Assembly (NCBI GenBank): GCA_963971535.1
Contig: OZ020585.1
Span: 152,026,103 to 152,090,102 of the forward strand
Length of the DNA stretch: 64,000 nucleotides
DNA from: Notolepis coatsorum
Taxonomy: Eukaryota; Chordata; Actinopteri; Aulopiformes; Paralepididae
Direction of reading: 5' to 3'
The translations under genes were made by a program, and so were the position numbers. The first letter of the stretch is position 1. Every line of letters begins with the position of its first letter. The notes beneath the pieces were generated by a model. That model searched no databases, was not told the DNA's origin, and saw nothing but the letters and a program-made list of their open reading frames with translations. Positions 1-7,986 of this stretch are shown here, in pieces.

Positions 1-163
1 CCTGGCGGGCAGTATAAGACCATCTGCCAGCTCAGACACACTCAGTACAGCATGCACAAGGTGCCCCGCTGAATTATGAATGGCAATAGCGAATAAAATA
101 AATACCGTGAGAAAAACATTGATCTACGTTTCCGGCACTCAATGATCGGGTGACAGAAACGTA
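1..163. other. Left flank of the DIRS-type element, no gene
   Basis: No coding signal was found. The last ~40 bases form an imperfect hairpin (CTACGTTTC at 124-132 pairs with GAAACGTAG at 156-164). Similar sequence continues on the far side of the DIRS element from 4814, so this is probably one older repeat split by that insertion. Confidence 0.4.
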
Positions 164-323
164 GTTATATTATCGTATAGCTTACGCTCTGCACTCTAGT
201 GGAACCACATCCCTTATCAATCTAATACTGAATAATTTTCTCCACGTGTACACACCCATCCGCCTGGCCACACCCACATCCGCTCCTCTACATAAGCGGG
301 GTCGTGGCCATACTAACAGCTCC
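164..323 (+). repeat. Left inverted terminal repeat of DIRS-type element
   Basis: Positions about 185-323 are the reverse complement of about 4637-4778 with only a few mismatches. The outermost tip (164-184) differs from the right tip, but its complement appears in the internal complementary region. Confidence 0.85.
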
Positions 324-393
324 TTCCCTATTTTCACCACCGTAGAAGTGACTGTATACACCACTTTGAGTTTAGTGCCGAAATAGGAGCTAC

Positions 394-1611
394 GTGGACA
401 TTGTATCTTATTTTTCTCTCTCTTGTTTTACGAGAAAAGATGGCCTGGTTCCGGCCCTGGTTCCCCCGCCAGTGGACAGTCGGCCGACAGCTCCTCTGGT
501 GGCAGGGGATTTGCGACGCAGACTCTTTGCCTCAGCTTGCTCTCGTCGTAAGGCGGCGAGCAGCAGGGGCGAACGGCCTGGCTTTGATGTTGTGCTGGAG
601 CCGGACGAGAGTTCTCTTGCCTCGTCTCCATTTTCGATGGAGACTGAGGATTACATGGAGGGGGCGAGAGCTCTCTTGTTCGAAGCCCCAGTAGAGACGT
701 ATCACTCTCCCCCTCGGGGAGTGGCAGGGAGTGTTGCGTCTCCTTGGGGTCCCTTGTACTCCAGGGTTGGGTTAGAACCTCCGACCCCGAGACAAGATGC
801 CCAGCTATCTGCCGTGTCGGATGGTGGCGCCCGTGGCAGCCTCCCGTACGTGAGGGACGCGAGTGACGTGGAGGGAGGTACGCAAGGGGAGTTGCTTGCC
901 TTGTTCCCCGAGCTCATGGCAACCGCAGCAGCCGCTAATGGCGTTGCATTGCCGCAGCCACTGCCAGCACCTGTTCCTGATGACATGATAGGTCATCTCT
1001 GGCAACATCGTCCAGTGAGAGAGACGGGCGTTGTCTGCCCATTCTTCCCAGCAATGGAGGCCTACGTGACACAGGGACGGGTAATCTCCCGCATTGTTGG
1101 CCTTACCCCCGCCTACGTGCCAGTCACGCGGGTGGTGGGTTTGGTCCAGGGGCTAAAGGATGGGGTGCCTCGGCTTGATAGCCCGATGGCATCCATACTT
1201 TGTCCCGAAATGGTGTGGGAGCCGTTGAGAAAGCCGGTTCCCCAAGGGACATCGGCTAGGCAGTTGGCTAATTGGAGTTACCAGGTGTACATCGCCGTGA
1301 CTCAGAGCCTAGCTGCGACCTCCAACATTGCGCAGCTAGCGCGCTACATGTTGGGGCTGATGGCGGGCGGGTCGGTATTGGATGACCATCAACGATACCT
1401 TCACGCCCAGGCGGCTGGAGCCATCCTGCACCTAACCCAGCTGCAGGCGATAGCCGCCGGGAAGGAGCACTCCCTGGCCACTCTCTCCCAGCGCCACCTT
1501 TGGCTGGAGCAGGCGTGGGTGCCGGAACAGAGGAGGATTCCGCTGCTCACGGCCCCCCTCTCCGATGCTGGGCTATTTGGGTCGGCCATGCAACAGATGC
1601 CGGCTGCCTGA
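394..1611 (+). CDS. DIRS-type gag-like protein
   Basis: The frame is open for 405 codons, but the first codon at 394 is GTG. The first ATG in frame is at 637 (METEDYMEG), giving 324 residues, so the true start is uncertain and may use an upstream exon or another frame. The C-terminal segment (LSQRHLWLEQAWVPEQ, then APLSDAGLFG) resembles the end of the gag-like protein of fish DIRS elements as I remember that family. The N-terminal third is low-complexity and rich in Pro, Ser and Arg. The protein would package element RNA. It lies directly inside the left inverted repeat, which supports the assignment. A basic tail typical of such proteins is found in the next frame (to 1912), suggesting a frameshift near 1600. 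Confidence 0.6.
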   Translation: MDIVSYFSLSCFTRKDGLVPALVPPPVDSRPTAPLVAGDLRRRLFASACSRRKAASSRGERPGFDVVLEPDESSLASSPFSMETEDYMEGARALLFEAPVETYHSPPRGVAGSVASPWGPLYSRVGLEPPTPRQDAQLSAVSDGGARGSLPYVRDASDVEGGTQGELLALFPELMATAAAANGVALPQPLPAPVPDDMIGHLWQHRPVRETGVVCPFFPAMEAYVTQGRVISRIVGLTPAYVPVTRVVGLVQGLKDGVPRLDSPMASILCPEMVWEPLRKPVPQGTSARQLANWSYQVYIAVTQSLAATSNIAQLARYMLGLMAGGSVLDDHQRYLHAQAAGAILHLTQLQAIAAGKEHSLATLSQRHLWLEQAWVPEQRRIPLLTAPLSDAGLFGSAMQQMPAA

Positions 1612-1912
1612 AGGGAGATGGAGGAGGAGCGCTCCGTGCTCCAACCCCATTGCACCTGATGCCACCGGTGATGTCCGGAAGAAGCAACGCCGGCAGAGGA
1701 CCGCAACCGTTGCCTCCGCCACCACCGCCGCCGCTGCTGGACCTTCGGCGAAGAAGGCCAGGAGTGGAGGGAGTGCCTCGTCCGCTGCAGCCAGCCGCAC
1801 CACGCCCGGAGGTAACGGTAGGGATCGTCGTGACCAGGCTCCCCAGAACCGTTCCTCCGGGCCGGATCCCCGTGGGGGCAAACAGCGCTCTGCACGCGGC
1901 AGGCGCCGATAG
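1565..1912 (+). pseudogene. Basic C-terminal tail of the gag-like protein, shifted frame
   Basis: This frame overlaps the end of the gag-like frame and encodes a highly basic stretch rich in Arg, Lys and Ala that ends GGKQRSARGRRR. An Arg-rich tail fits a nucleic-acid-binding end of gag, so I read it as the original tail displaced by a frameshift. It could also be a shadow of GC-rich sequence. Confidence 0.4.
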
Positions 1913-4491
1913 TGACTCCCCTGTTTACCCCTGTCCCCCCCCCCCCCCCCAACATATGATTTTGTTATTAAATAAAAAAGTCCCTCCTGGTGAGGGACTG
2001 GTTTTTGTTACAAAATGTGTGTTTATTCACTATATATTGGGGATACGATGTATAACCCTCGCCTAGCTGTGGGGTTGTGTGTTTGCTTAGGGTGTAGGAC
2101 AGTTTTCTTGAAAATTGTGTTCTGGTCGCTATACATGTGTGCTTAGCAAGGCCTGTGGCTAGCACTCGGTCGAAAGAATTGTCTTCCCTCATCATGAAGA
2201 AGACGGTGTTCTTCTTGCAGTAGTAAGAGTGAACTTTACCTTTTTTATCTGAGGGGGTTGTGTGTATTCTGTTACGTTTGGGAAACATGGCATAGAGTCC
2301 ACAACTAGTTTAGAGTGTTAGCCTGCAGAAGTAATCACATATGTAGCTTGTACCGAGGTCTTTGACCCTCTCTTTAAACGTCTGTTGTTTTCTCTTTACT
2401 TGGTGAAGTATGAAAACACGGGTGACGTGTTCGCACATGAGCCTAAAGCCTTGTATAAAACGAACGTCTGTGGCTGGCGTGCAATGGTTGAGCTTATCCT
2501 AGTGGATATACGCTTTTATAACTGGTATCATGCGCTGCTTGTTTGTTTTCATCGTATCCGGGGTATGGGGTCATAAGGGGGTGAACTGATAAACCCCTCC
2601 CCCCCTTTTTTACTGATTGGCCAGGGGGTTGGACCTCCTGTTCTTCGGTCTTCCTGTCACGCTGTCGGGTCAGCGCGTCACAGGGTGGGGAGAGGGGGGA
2701 GGGAGTTCCCTGGTCCCACGCCATATTTGGGCAGGTGGGTCACGGAATTTCCCCGGCAATCGAATACGTCACTGGGCGCGTTTCTATTGGTCGTGAGACT
2801 TCTGTGAGTTTTTTTCAGGCTCCATGTTGTCATTGTCAAGATTGAGTTATGCGGTGCGTTGGAAACAGTTTTCTGCTCTGCTCTCTATTGCATATGTGTT
2901 GAGCTTTTGGTCACGTGGCTCAATGTTTACATATATCTTTTCAATTATTACTCACATGGGAGGTTTCTCTGGGGGTTCCCTGTCTCCTCTCTTTTATACA
3001 GAGCAGCGTTGACAGGGTTTTTTCCCTCAGACGCGTCATATGGGACCCATATCTGTGTCTTTTGGCCAGCTTCCTGCCGCTCGTCCCAGGCGGCGTGGAG
3101 GGAACGTTATCTGGTTTCTTGTTAGAATTACCATTGATGTGTTTTGGGTACATGGCGCTGGCCCTGGGTGCTTTCAGTGTGGAACCACGCATGGGCTGGC
3201 ACGCCTTGGTTGCTCATTATAAAAACAGCGTTTTTTTTTGTAGAGAAACTGGGATGGAGATTTTATCTCTTCCGAGCGCCAGTGTACTAGGTTAGTCTCG
3301 ACGAACTCTCACTCATCTCTGGGGGGAGATGACGGAGTAGATCAAAACATTGGCGGAGGGGTCTCACGCCCATGGGGTGGGCCACCGGGCACGGTGCGTT
3401 CATGTTCTGACCGTCTTGGTGGCGCCCTCTGTGATGTTTTAGATCGACACCTGTACCTACCCCCCTCTTAGGACTGGGGATGGCGGCGTGACTAGGACAC
3501 AGGACTGTTGTCCGCCGGGGGGCAGATCTGTTGTTCTGGTGCCCTGAAGGACTTTGTGCTTTTTCGGGGGGGAAATGCCCGGTTGGCCCGGGCGTCGCAG
3601 GGATTGATGTTATGGAGGTGTGTGTCGTGGGTACGTCACTACGAGTTATCCTTCGCAGTTGCTTGGTCCATATTGTGTTGTACCTTGCGCTGTGCTAAGG
3701 GGCCTGGTCCTTCTCCATTCTTTTCGCCCCTCCCTTCCCCTGCTCGGCGGTGCTGGGAGGGGGCTGTCGATGTGGTTCTATTGTACCCCTCTGGCATCCC
3801 TGTGTACGTCCCGGTCCGCCGGGCCCAGGTCCGGACTCTTTCTCGTCTACCTGTTGGCCTGGGTTAACTCCTTCTTGAAAACTGAAACACTTGTACTGCC
3901 TGTATAGCCGGTGTATACACACAGTTGTGTTTCAGAGTTTTTTTCTTGAGGGGGTTAAGGGAACAACTGCCTCTTGTTAAACTAAACATAGGGGGGTGGT
4001 TGATTCCCCAGTGTGTTGGTAGCAGAGTCGACTCTCGGGTTTAGGCCGGGCTTGACCCCGTCTGCCTGCGAGTGTGCCCCCGCACTTTTCATGACTTCTG
4101 CCAATCGTGTCAGCCTTCTCTACCTCGACCTCTCTAGGGGGTTGGGTTTTGTGGAGGCTGCGACATGGTGCACAGCATATGGAACGCCCCTTCCGCCGGG
4201 GTGCTGTTCACAGTAGACCCCTTAGGCGCCTGTCTAGTCCGCAGTGCTCCGGGCACAGGTCAAGTTAGGCTCTTGGCCTGTTGCCGGGATTAAGGGATCA
4301 ACATCTTGGGGTTGTCTCCCCGGTGCGCCGACTGGCCCCACAGTGTTGTGGGGGTGTAGCCTCTGTAGAGTGCTTCAGGTCGGCGTGCTGTAGGGGGGAA
4401 GGGCCTGCTCTTGGATTGGGCCCTGTCCTGATGGTTGTGGGGGGCCTCAGTGGGTACATTTGTCGAGTTTCCGCTCTGCTCAGCTCCTGTG
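1913..4491. other. DIRS element interior without recognisable genes
   Basis: This 2.6-kb GC-rich stretch contains only short frames with no family resemblance on either strand. It begins with a C-tract (1936-1950) and a possible 3' processing site. The place where polymerase, RNase H and recombinase should be is filled by non-coding or unrelated sequence. Confidence 0.55.
1971..1999 (+). terminator. Poly(A) signal followed by an 8-bp hairpin
   Basis: AATAAA at 1971-1976 is followed at once by AGTCCCTC, a 5-base loop and GAGGGACT (1979-1999), a perfect 8-bp stem. It lies 60 bases after the basic tail of gag and is a plausible 3' end for the gag transcript. Confidence 0.4.
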
Positions 4492-4584
4492 TTCCACTAG
4501 AGTGCAGAGCATAAGCTATACGATAATATAACATACGGTTATCCTATAACCATAGTTATATGAGTATAGCGAGCGCTCTGCACT
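4492..4584 (+). repeat. Internal complementary region of DIRS-type element
   Basis: Positions 4492-4532 match the reverse complement of the left tip (from 164) with one mismatch. Positions 4530-4584 match the reverse complement of the right tip (ending 4813) apart from a ~6-base difference. The two halves share AAC, complementary to the GTT found at both element ends, so this region is a template for an end-to-end circle junction. Confidence 0.85.
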
Positions 4585-4636
4585 GACTCACTGAGGGCCC
4601 TGTGGTCTTCGCCTTCGGTGATGAAAGACTTGGGAT

Positions 4637-4813
4637 GGAGCTGTTAGTATGGCCACGACCCTGCTTATGTAGAGGAGCGGATGTGGGTGTGGCCAGGCGG
4701 ATGGGTGTGTACATGTGGAGAAAATTATTCAGTACTAGATTGATAAGGGATGTGGTTCCACTAGAGTGCAGAGCGCTCGCTATACTCATATAATTATAGG
4801 ATAACCGTATGTT
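4637..4813 (+). repeat. Right inverted terminal repeat of DIRS-type element
   Basis: This is the partner of the left repeat. The inner ~142 bases are nearly identical to its complement, and the outer ~35 bases are specific to this end. Confidence 0.85.
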
Positions 4814-4893
4814 CTACGTTTTCGGCAACCAAATGGTTAATGCATTGCCGAAAGATCGGATTGGGAAAAAAAAAATGCGATTGGCACATCCCT
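4814..4893. mobile_element. Possible DNA-transposon end flanking the DIRS element
   Basis: The stretch contains a small hairpin (TTCGGCAA / TTGCCGAA) and ends GGCACATCCCTA, which looks like a terminal inverted repeat of the common fish type reading TAGGGATGTG from the end. The matching left end would lie outside the window. Confidence 0.35.
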
Positions 4894-5403
4894 AATAATA
4901 ATGCATGTACTTTATACGTGACAAATAAAAGCAAACTTTTTTTTGTATCCACTTTTTCTCCTTATTTTTCTATTTTTTCTCCCATCCCAATTCCGTATTG
5001 CCAATTCTCCCCTCCCCTGTCTTGAATGTTGCTAGACTATGCCTCCCACTGGTCGGCTGTAGTGAGGATAGAAGCCTTGCATCACGTGTCCCCTCCGGTA
5101 CACGAGGAGGCAGCCTGTCGCATCTTTTCACCAGACAGCGCGGACTCTCAGTGGCGAGGAGTAACGCGTGGGAGGCTCACGCTGCCCCCGATACTTCCTG
5201 TCTCTGCTGTGCAGGCGTCACCCAACCGACCTGTAGGAGTCACTGTCCACAACGTCCAATCCCCACCCATCGACTTCCACCGCTACCTCTGTCAATTGAG
5301 ATAGTATGACGACTGACCCAAGCCGCAGGCAATGCTGACACCGGGATTTGAGACCGGAGTCTCTTGTATTGGTGAAATAAAAGCAAACTTGAACTTGAAA
5401 CTT
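4894..5403 (+). repeat. L2-type LINE 3' tail split by a SINE
   Basis: The flanks of the SINE read ACAAATAAAAGCAAACTT on the left and, on the right, AAGCAAACTT followed by GAACTTGAAACTTT. Removing the SINE restores a poly(A)-signal-like AATAAA and a TTGAACTTGAAACTT tail like that at the end of the L2-type copy near 19680. Confidence 0.6.
4939..5374 (-). mobile_element. tRNA-headed SINE (family A), copy 1
   Basis: A 16-bp target duplication AAATAAAAGCAAACTT lies at 4923-4938 and 5375-5390. The body is homologous to copies at 28334, 41222 and 43491, sharing the motifs CATCACGTGTCCCCTCCGGT and CGACCTGTAGGAGTC. The tRNA-like head with its box B-like GAGACCGGAGTCTC region is at the right end, and the T-rich left end is the 3' tail in minus orientation. 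Confidence 0.75.
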
Positions 5404-5864
5404 TGTTGCTCCAAAAATGGGTTTATGTGCAACAGAGATTCTGTGTAGACTCCCAGAGGCACCAGCAGCTTTAAGCTGTATTATTATAATTCTTTAAATA
5501 ATTGTCACAAATAAAGGTCTGATAAGACTACACAAATACCTGGACCGGGCTGTTGTGAAGCCAGCCCGTCAAGTGAGTGCTTTAAGCACAGGTCCTGGCA
5601 GGAAATAAACAAAGCGTTTTCAAAAGGTATTCTGTATCCAACTCAAACGGGGAATGAAACCCACAATGAAAAGTAGACACAAGGGGAGGGGAGAACAGGG
5701 ATAACACTTCAATACTACCTCCATTAACAAATGAGGAGTACAACAAGGCCGGGGCACAGAGACCCAGCGTCACAGTGTCACCCAACAAATAAGGCTATTT
5801 AACAAATAGTGTGAACTTTTTGAACACAGTTCACACCAGCCCACACAATAGTGGCAAATAAGGC
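5404..5864. other. Unassigned sequence left of the BEL/Pao element
   Basis: No gene was found. Short degenerate repeats of a CACACARTGGCAAATARGGC type occur at 5780-5864 and resume after the BEL/Pao element (11983-12110), so the element inserted into an older, weakly repetitive sequence. Confidence 0.4.
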
Positions 5865-6388
5865 TGTAACTGCAGGCGTGTCACAGTGTAATTCAAGTTA
5901 CGCTTCAGTATGATGTCATAGTAGAACCGGTTAGAACAGGCTAGAACGCTCTGGAAGTTTGAGGATGACGCAGTGAGGTCATAGCAGGTCCTTCCAGAAC
6001 TTTGCGCCACAGTGTATAAATAGAGAGAAGTTAGAAGGTTCGATCCTTTCACTCCTCCACCACCATCAGACGAGACACACCGACACCAGAGCTCCTAAAT
6101 TTCCTCTCATATTGCATGCAGTCAACAAGGTACGTTTGGGGCCGTAATGTGCTCGTAGGTTAAGTTCAGTGGGTTAAACAACCAACCTTGCAAAGACCGG
6201 TGCCACTCCTATACAAGTAGAGATAATATGTATGTATGTTGTTATGGTTTGATCAGTGATTTATTGTATTTCATGTATGTTTTCACAGTTTTACGGTTCG
6301 GAATAAAGATGTTCTCTTCGAACGGAAATAAAGCCAATCAGTAAAGATAAAGACGGGTTGAGTCATCATTGCAATAGAGGGCATTACA
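5865..6388 (+). repeat. 5' LTR of BEL/Pao element
   Basis: It is 524 bp, begins TG and ends CA. U3 holds heat-shock-element-like motifs and a TATAAATAG box. Two AATAAA-type signals follow (near 6302 and 6327), and CAAGGTACGT near 6130 could be a splice donor. Confidence 0.85.
5944..6023 (+). promoter_or_regulatory. LTR promoter: heat-shock-like elements and TATA box
   Basis: GAACGCTCTGGAAG (5944-5957) approximates alternating GAA/TTC units. TTCCAGAA (5992-5999) is a perfect inverted pair of the heat-shock factor half-site. TATAAATAG follows at 6015-6023, 15 bases downstream. The 3' LTR keeps TTCCAGAA (9975-9982) and TATAAATAG (9998-10006). The spacing resembles a heat-shock gene promoter; actual inducibility is inference. 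Confidence 0.5.
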
Positions 6389-6440
6389 GTAAAACTTAGA
6401 TGCACCACGATGGCTCTTCAGTAGCAGCACTACAGTAAGT

Positions 6441-6563
6441 CTAGAACATTATCGCTGCCACAACATTCTGGAACGTTCTGGATGAAGTCATAGCGGAACA
6501 GGGATGCTAGAACATTACCGCTGCCACAACATTCTGGAACGTTCTGGATGAAGTCATAGCGGT
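6441..6563 (+). repeat. 66-bp direct repeat with heat-shock-like elements in the leader
   Basis: Two copies (6441-6506 and 6507-6563) follow the 5' LTR. Each contains TTCTGGAACGTTCTGGA (6466-6482, 6532-6548), which matches the TTCnnGAAnnTTC arrangement bound by heat-shock factor. The repeat lies before the gag start, so it would act as a transcribed leader or a downstream enhancer. Confidence 0.5.
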
Positions 6564-6670
6564 ATATTCTAGAACATCGAATATCCTGGCATTAGATCAG
6601 GATGTCTGATAGTGGCAGCCATAGATATCTGTGTTCTATATATATCTATGGTGGCAGCCATTCCAAGACG

Positions 6671-7660
6671 ATGGTGGAGGAGGAGCCAACACCCGCGGCA
6701 GAGGGCCAAGACAGGCCCAGAGAGCGCAAGTTGACGGCCGCGGCTCAAGAACTGAAGGATGAGCAAAGGACAAAGGTTGCACGGCGGTTCGATAAGTGCA
6801 AGGAAAGATGGCAGAAGGCGCTGCGGGAAGCTGAGAACTGGGTGCTTGGTACCCCGGGCGTACTTACACACATCACTACAGTAGGCAATGCCCTTAATAA
6901 GCTGGAGGCGGCCTATGATGCTTGGAAGAGCATTGAAGCGCCTGAAAGTAACACACGGCGCACCATCGACCGCTGCACCCGAGACACAGAGATACTTGCA
7001 AAGAGACTGTTCGAGGCAACAAAGCCTAGAGATTACGGGCTGAAAGAAGCAGACGGGATCGAGAGCGGGTCGGTAACCTCAGGCAGGACAGGCATCAGCT
7101 CTCGCCACAGTAACTCCTCCGCATCAAGCAGAAGAATCTCCGCCGCTGGCGTGGCGGCTAGACAAGCCATCGTAGACGGCTTGCCAGTGCAAGAGGAGCA
7201 CAGTGAAGCAATCCGGAAACTGGTAGCCGAAGAGGCACAGTTAAAGGCACAAGTGGATGCTGACAACGTGGAAAGAAAGTCCAGACAAGAGGCCGAAAGC
7301 GCGGAAAGACAAGGAGCGCTAGAGGCTAAACGCAGAGAAGGAGCGCTAGTGGTAGCCGAGCTGGAGCTACAGGCAGCTCGAGCAGCCAGCCAATGTGACT
7401 ACCCAGCTGGAGACAGACCGGCGCCACTGCAAGCCCACTCAACCCCAGGGCAGGCACCTCAGCGGGCTTCACGAGAGCAAGAGGGTCAAAGGCAGGAAGC
7501 ACTTCAGGCACTAAACACTAGACACTTTCACAGCCAGCTGCAGCACCACCACGGCAACCCCAACTGCAAGCTGCACCACAAGCAAGGCAAGACCGGTACC
7601 AGGCGCCACTGCAAGCGGCAGCACAACCAAGGCAAAACCAGCAGCGGTCTCCACTGCTAG
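6671..7660 (+). CDS. BEL/Pao gag-like protein
   Basis: The frame is open from 6602 (352 residues), but I prefer the ATG at 6671 (MVEEEPTPAAEG, about 329 residues), since 6602-6670 covers a small hairpin with a duplicated GTGGCAGCCAT. The first ~130 residues are helical and charged (KERWQKALREAENW and similar), then a Ser-rich linker (SSRHSNSSASSRRIS), then a long Glu/Lys/Ala coiled-coil-like region, and finally a Gln/His repeat region (near 7510-7650). This order fits the N-terminal gag part of BEL/Pao polyproteins. No CCHC knuckle is visible before the stop, so the C-terminus may be lost by a frameshift in the CAGCACAACCAAGGCAA-like repeats. It would form the particle shell around element RNA. 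Confidence 0.65.
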   Translation: MVEEEPTPAAEGQDRPRERKLTAAAQELKDEQRTKVARRFDKCKERWQKALREAENWVLGTPGVLTHITTVGNALNKLEAAYDAWKSIEAPESNTRRTIDRCTRDTEILAKRLFEATKPRDYGLKEADGIESGSVTSGRTGISSRHSNSSASSRRISAAGVAARQAIVDGLPVQEEHSEAIRKLVAEEAQLKAQVDADNVERKSRQEAESAERQGALEAKRREGALVVAELELQAARAASQCDYPAGDRPAPLQAHSTPGQAPQRASREQEGQRQEALQALNTRHFHSQLQHHHGNPNCKLHHKQGKTGTRRHCKRQHNQGKTSSGLHC

Positions 7661-7986
7661 CTGTAGCAGAACCAAGGCAAGAAGACAGATGTATCGCACT
7701 CCTCGATACACAAAGTGACACAACCTTGATCCGCGAAATGACAGCAAAGGCTCTCAACACAAAGGGTGAACCATGTCAGCTAAAGATCTCGACAATAAGT
7801 GAAGGGCACGATGTCGGTAGAACACCGATCAAGGAAGTTGCGTTACCTGCAGATGACATAAAGATGCTGGAGCCTGACGTTGCTTAAAGAGCGTCAGAGG
7901 CCACCCCCATCCCCCAAGAGGATCTAAGGTTCCAGTCGAAAATGGAACGCATCAAGCAAAGCACAGAGTCTACACAATGAAGGTAT
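7661..7986 (+). pseudogene. Protease remnant joined to the end of RNase H
   Basis: One frame reads CIALLDTQSDTTLI, an aspartic-protease active-site region (DTQS) of BEL/Pao pol, and stops near 7885. A second piece (FQSKMERIKQSTESTQ) matches the very end of the RNase H region and continues through a TGA at 7978-7980 into the next frame. Everything between protease and RNase H end, about 2-3 kb in complete elements, is missing, so a deletion joins the two at about 7885-7920. Confidence 0.6.

Larger units (their letters stand above)
164..4813 (+). mobile_element. Non-autonomous DIRS-type retrotransposon (gag only)
   Basis: The element has inverted terminal repeats (164-323 against 4637-4813) and, just inside the right repeat, an internal complementary region (4492-4584) in which the complements of the two outermost tips are joined. 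DIRS elements use this layout to form a circular intermediate that a tyrosine recombinase inserts. Both tips carry GTT (164-166 and 4811-4813). A gag-like frame lies inside, but no reverse transcriptase, RNase H or tyrosine recombinase is visible in 1913-4491, so movement would need enzymes from another copy. There is no clear target-site duplication, as expected for recombinase-mediated insertion. Confidence 0.8.

Noticed and set aside
4281-4514. Reading frames of 60-120 codons in the DIRS interior (1913-4491)
   Set aside because: They lie in GC-rich sequence, overlap in several frames and show no family motif.
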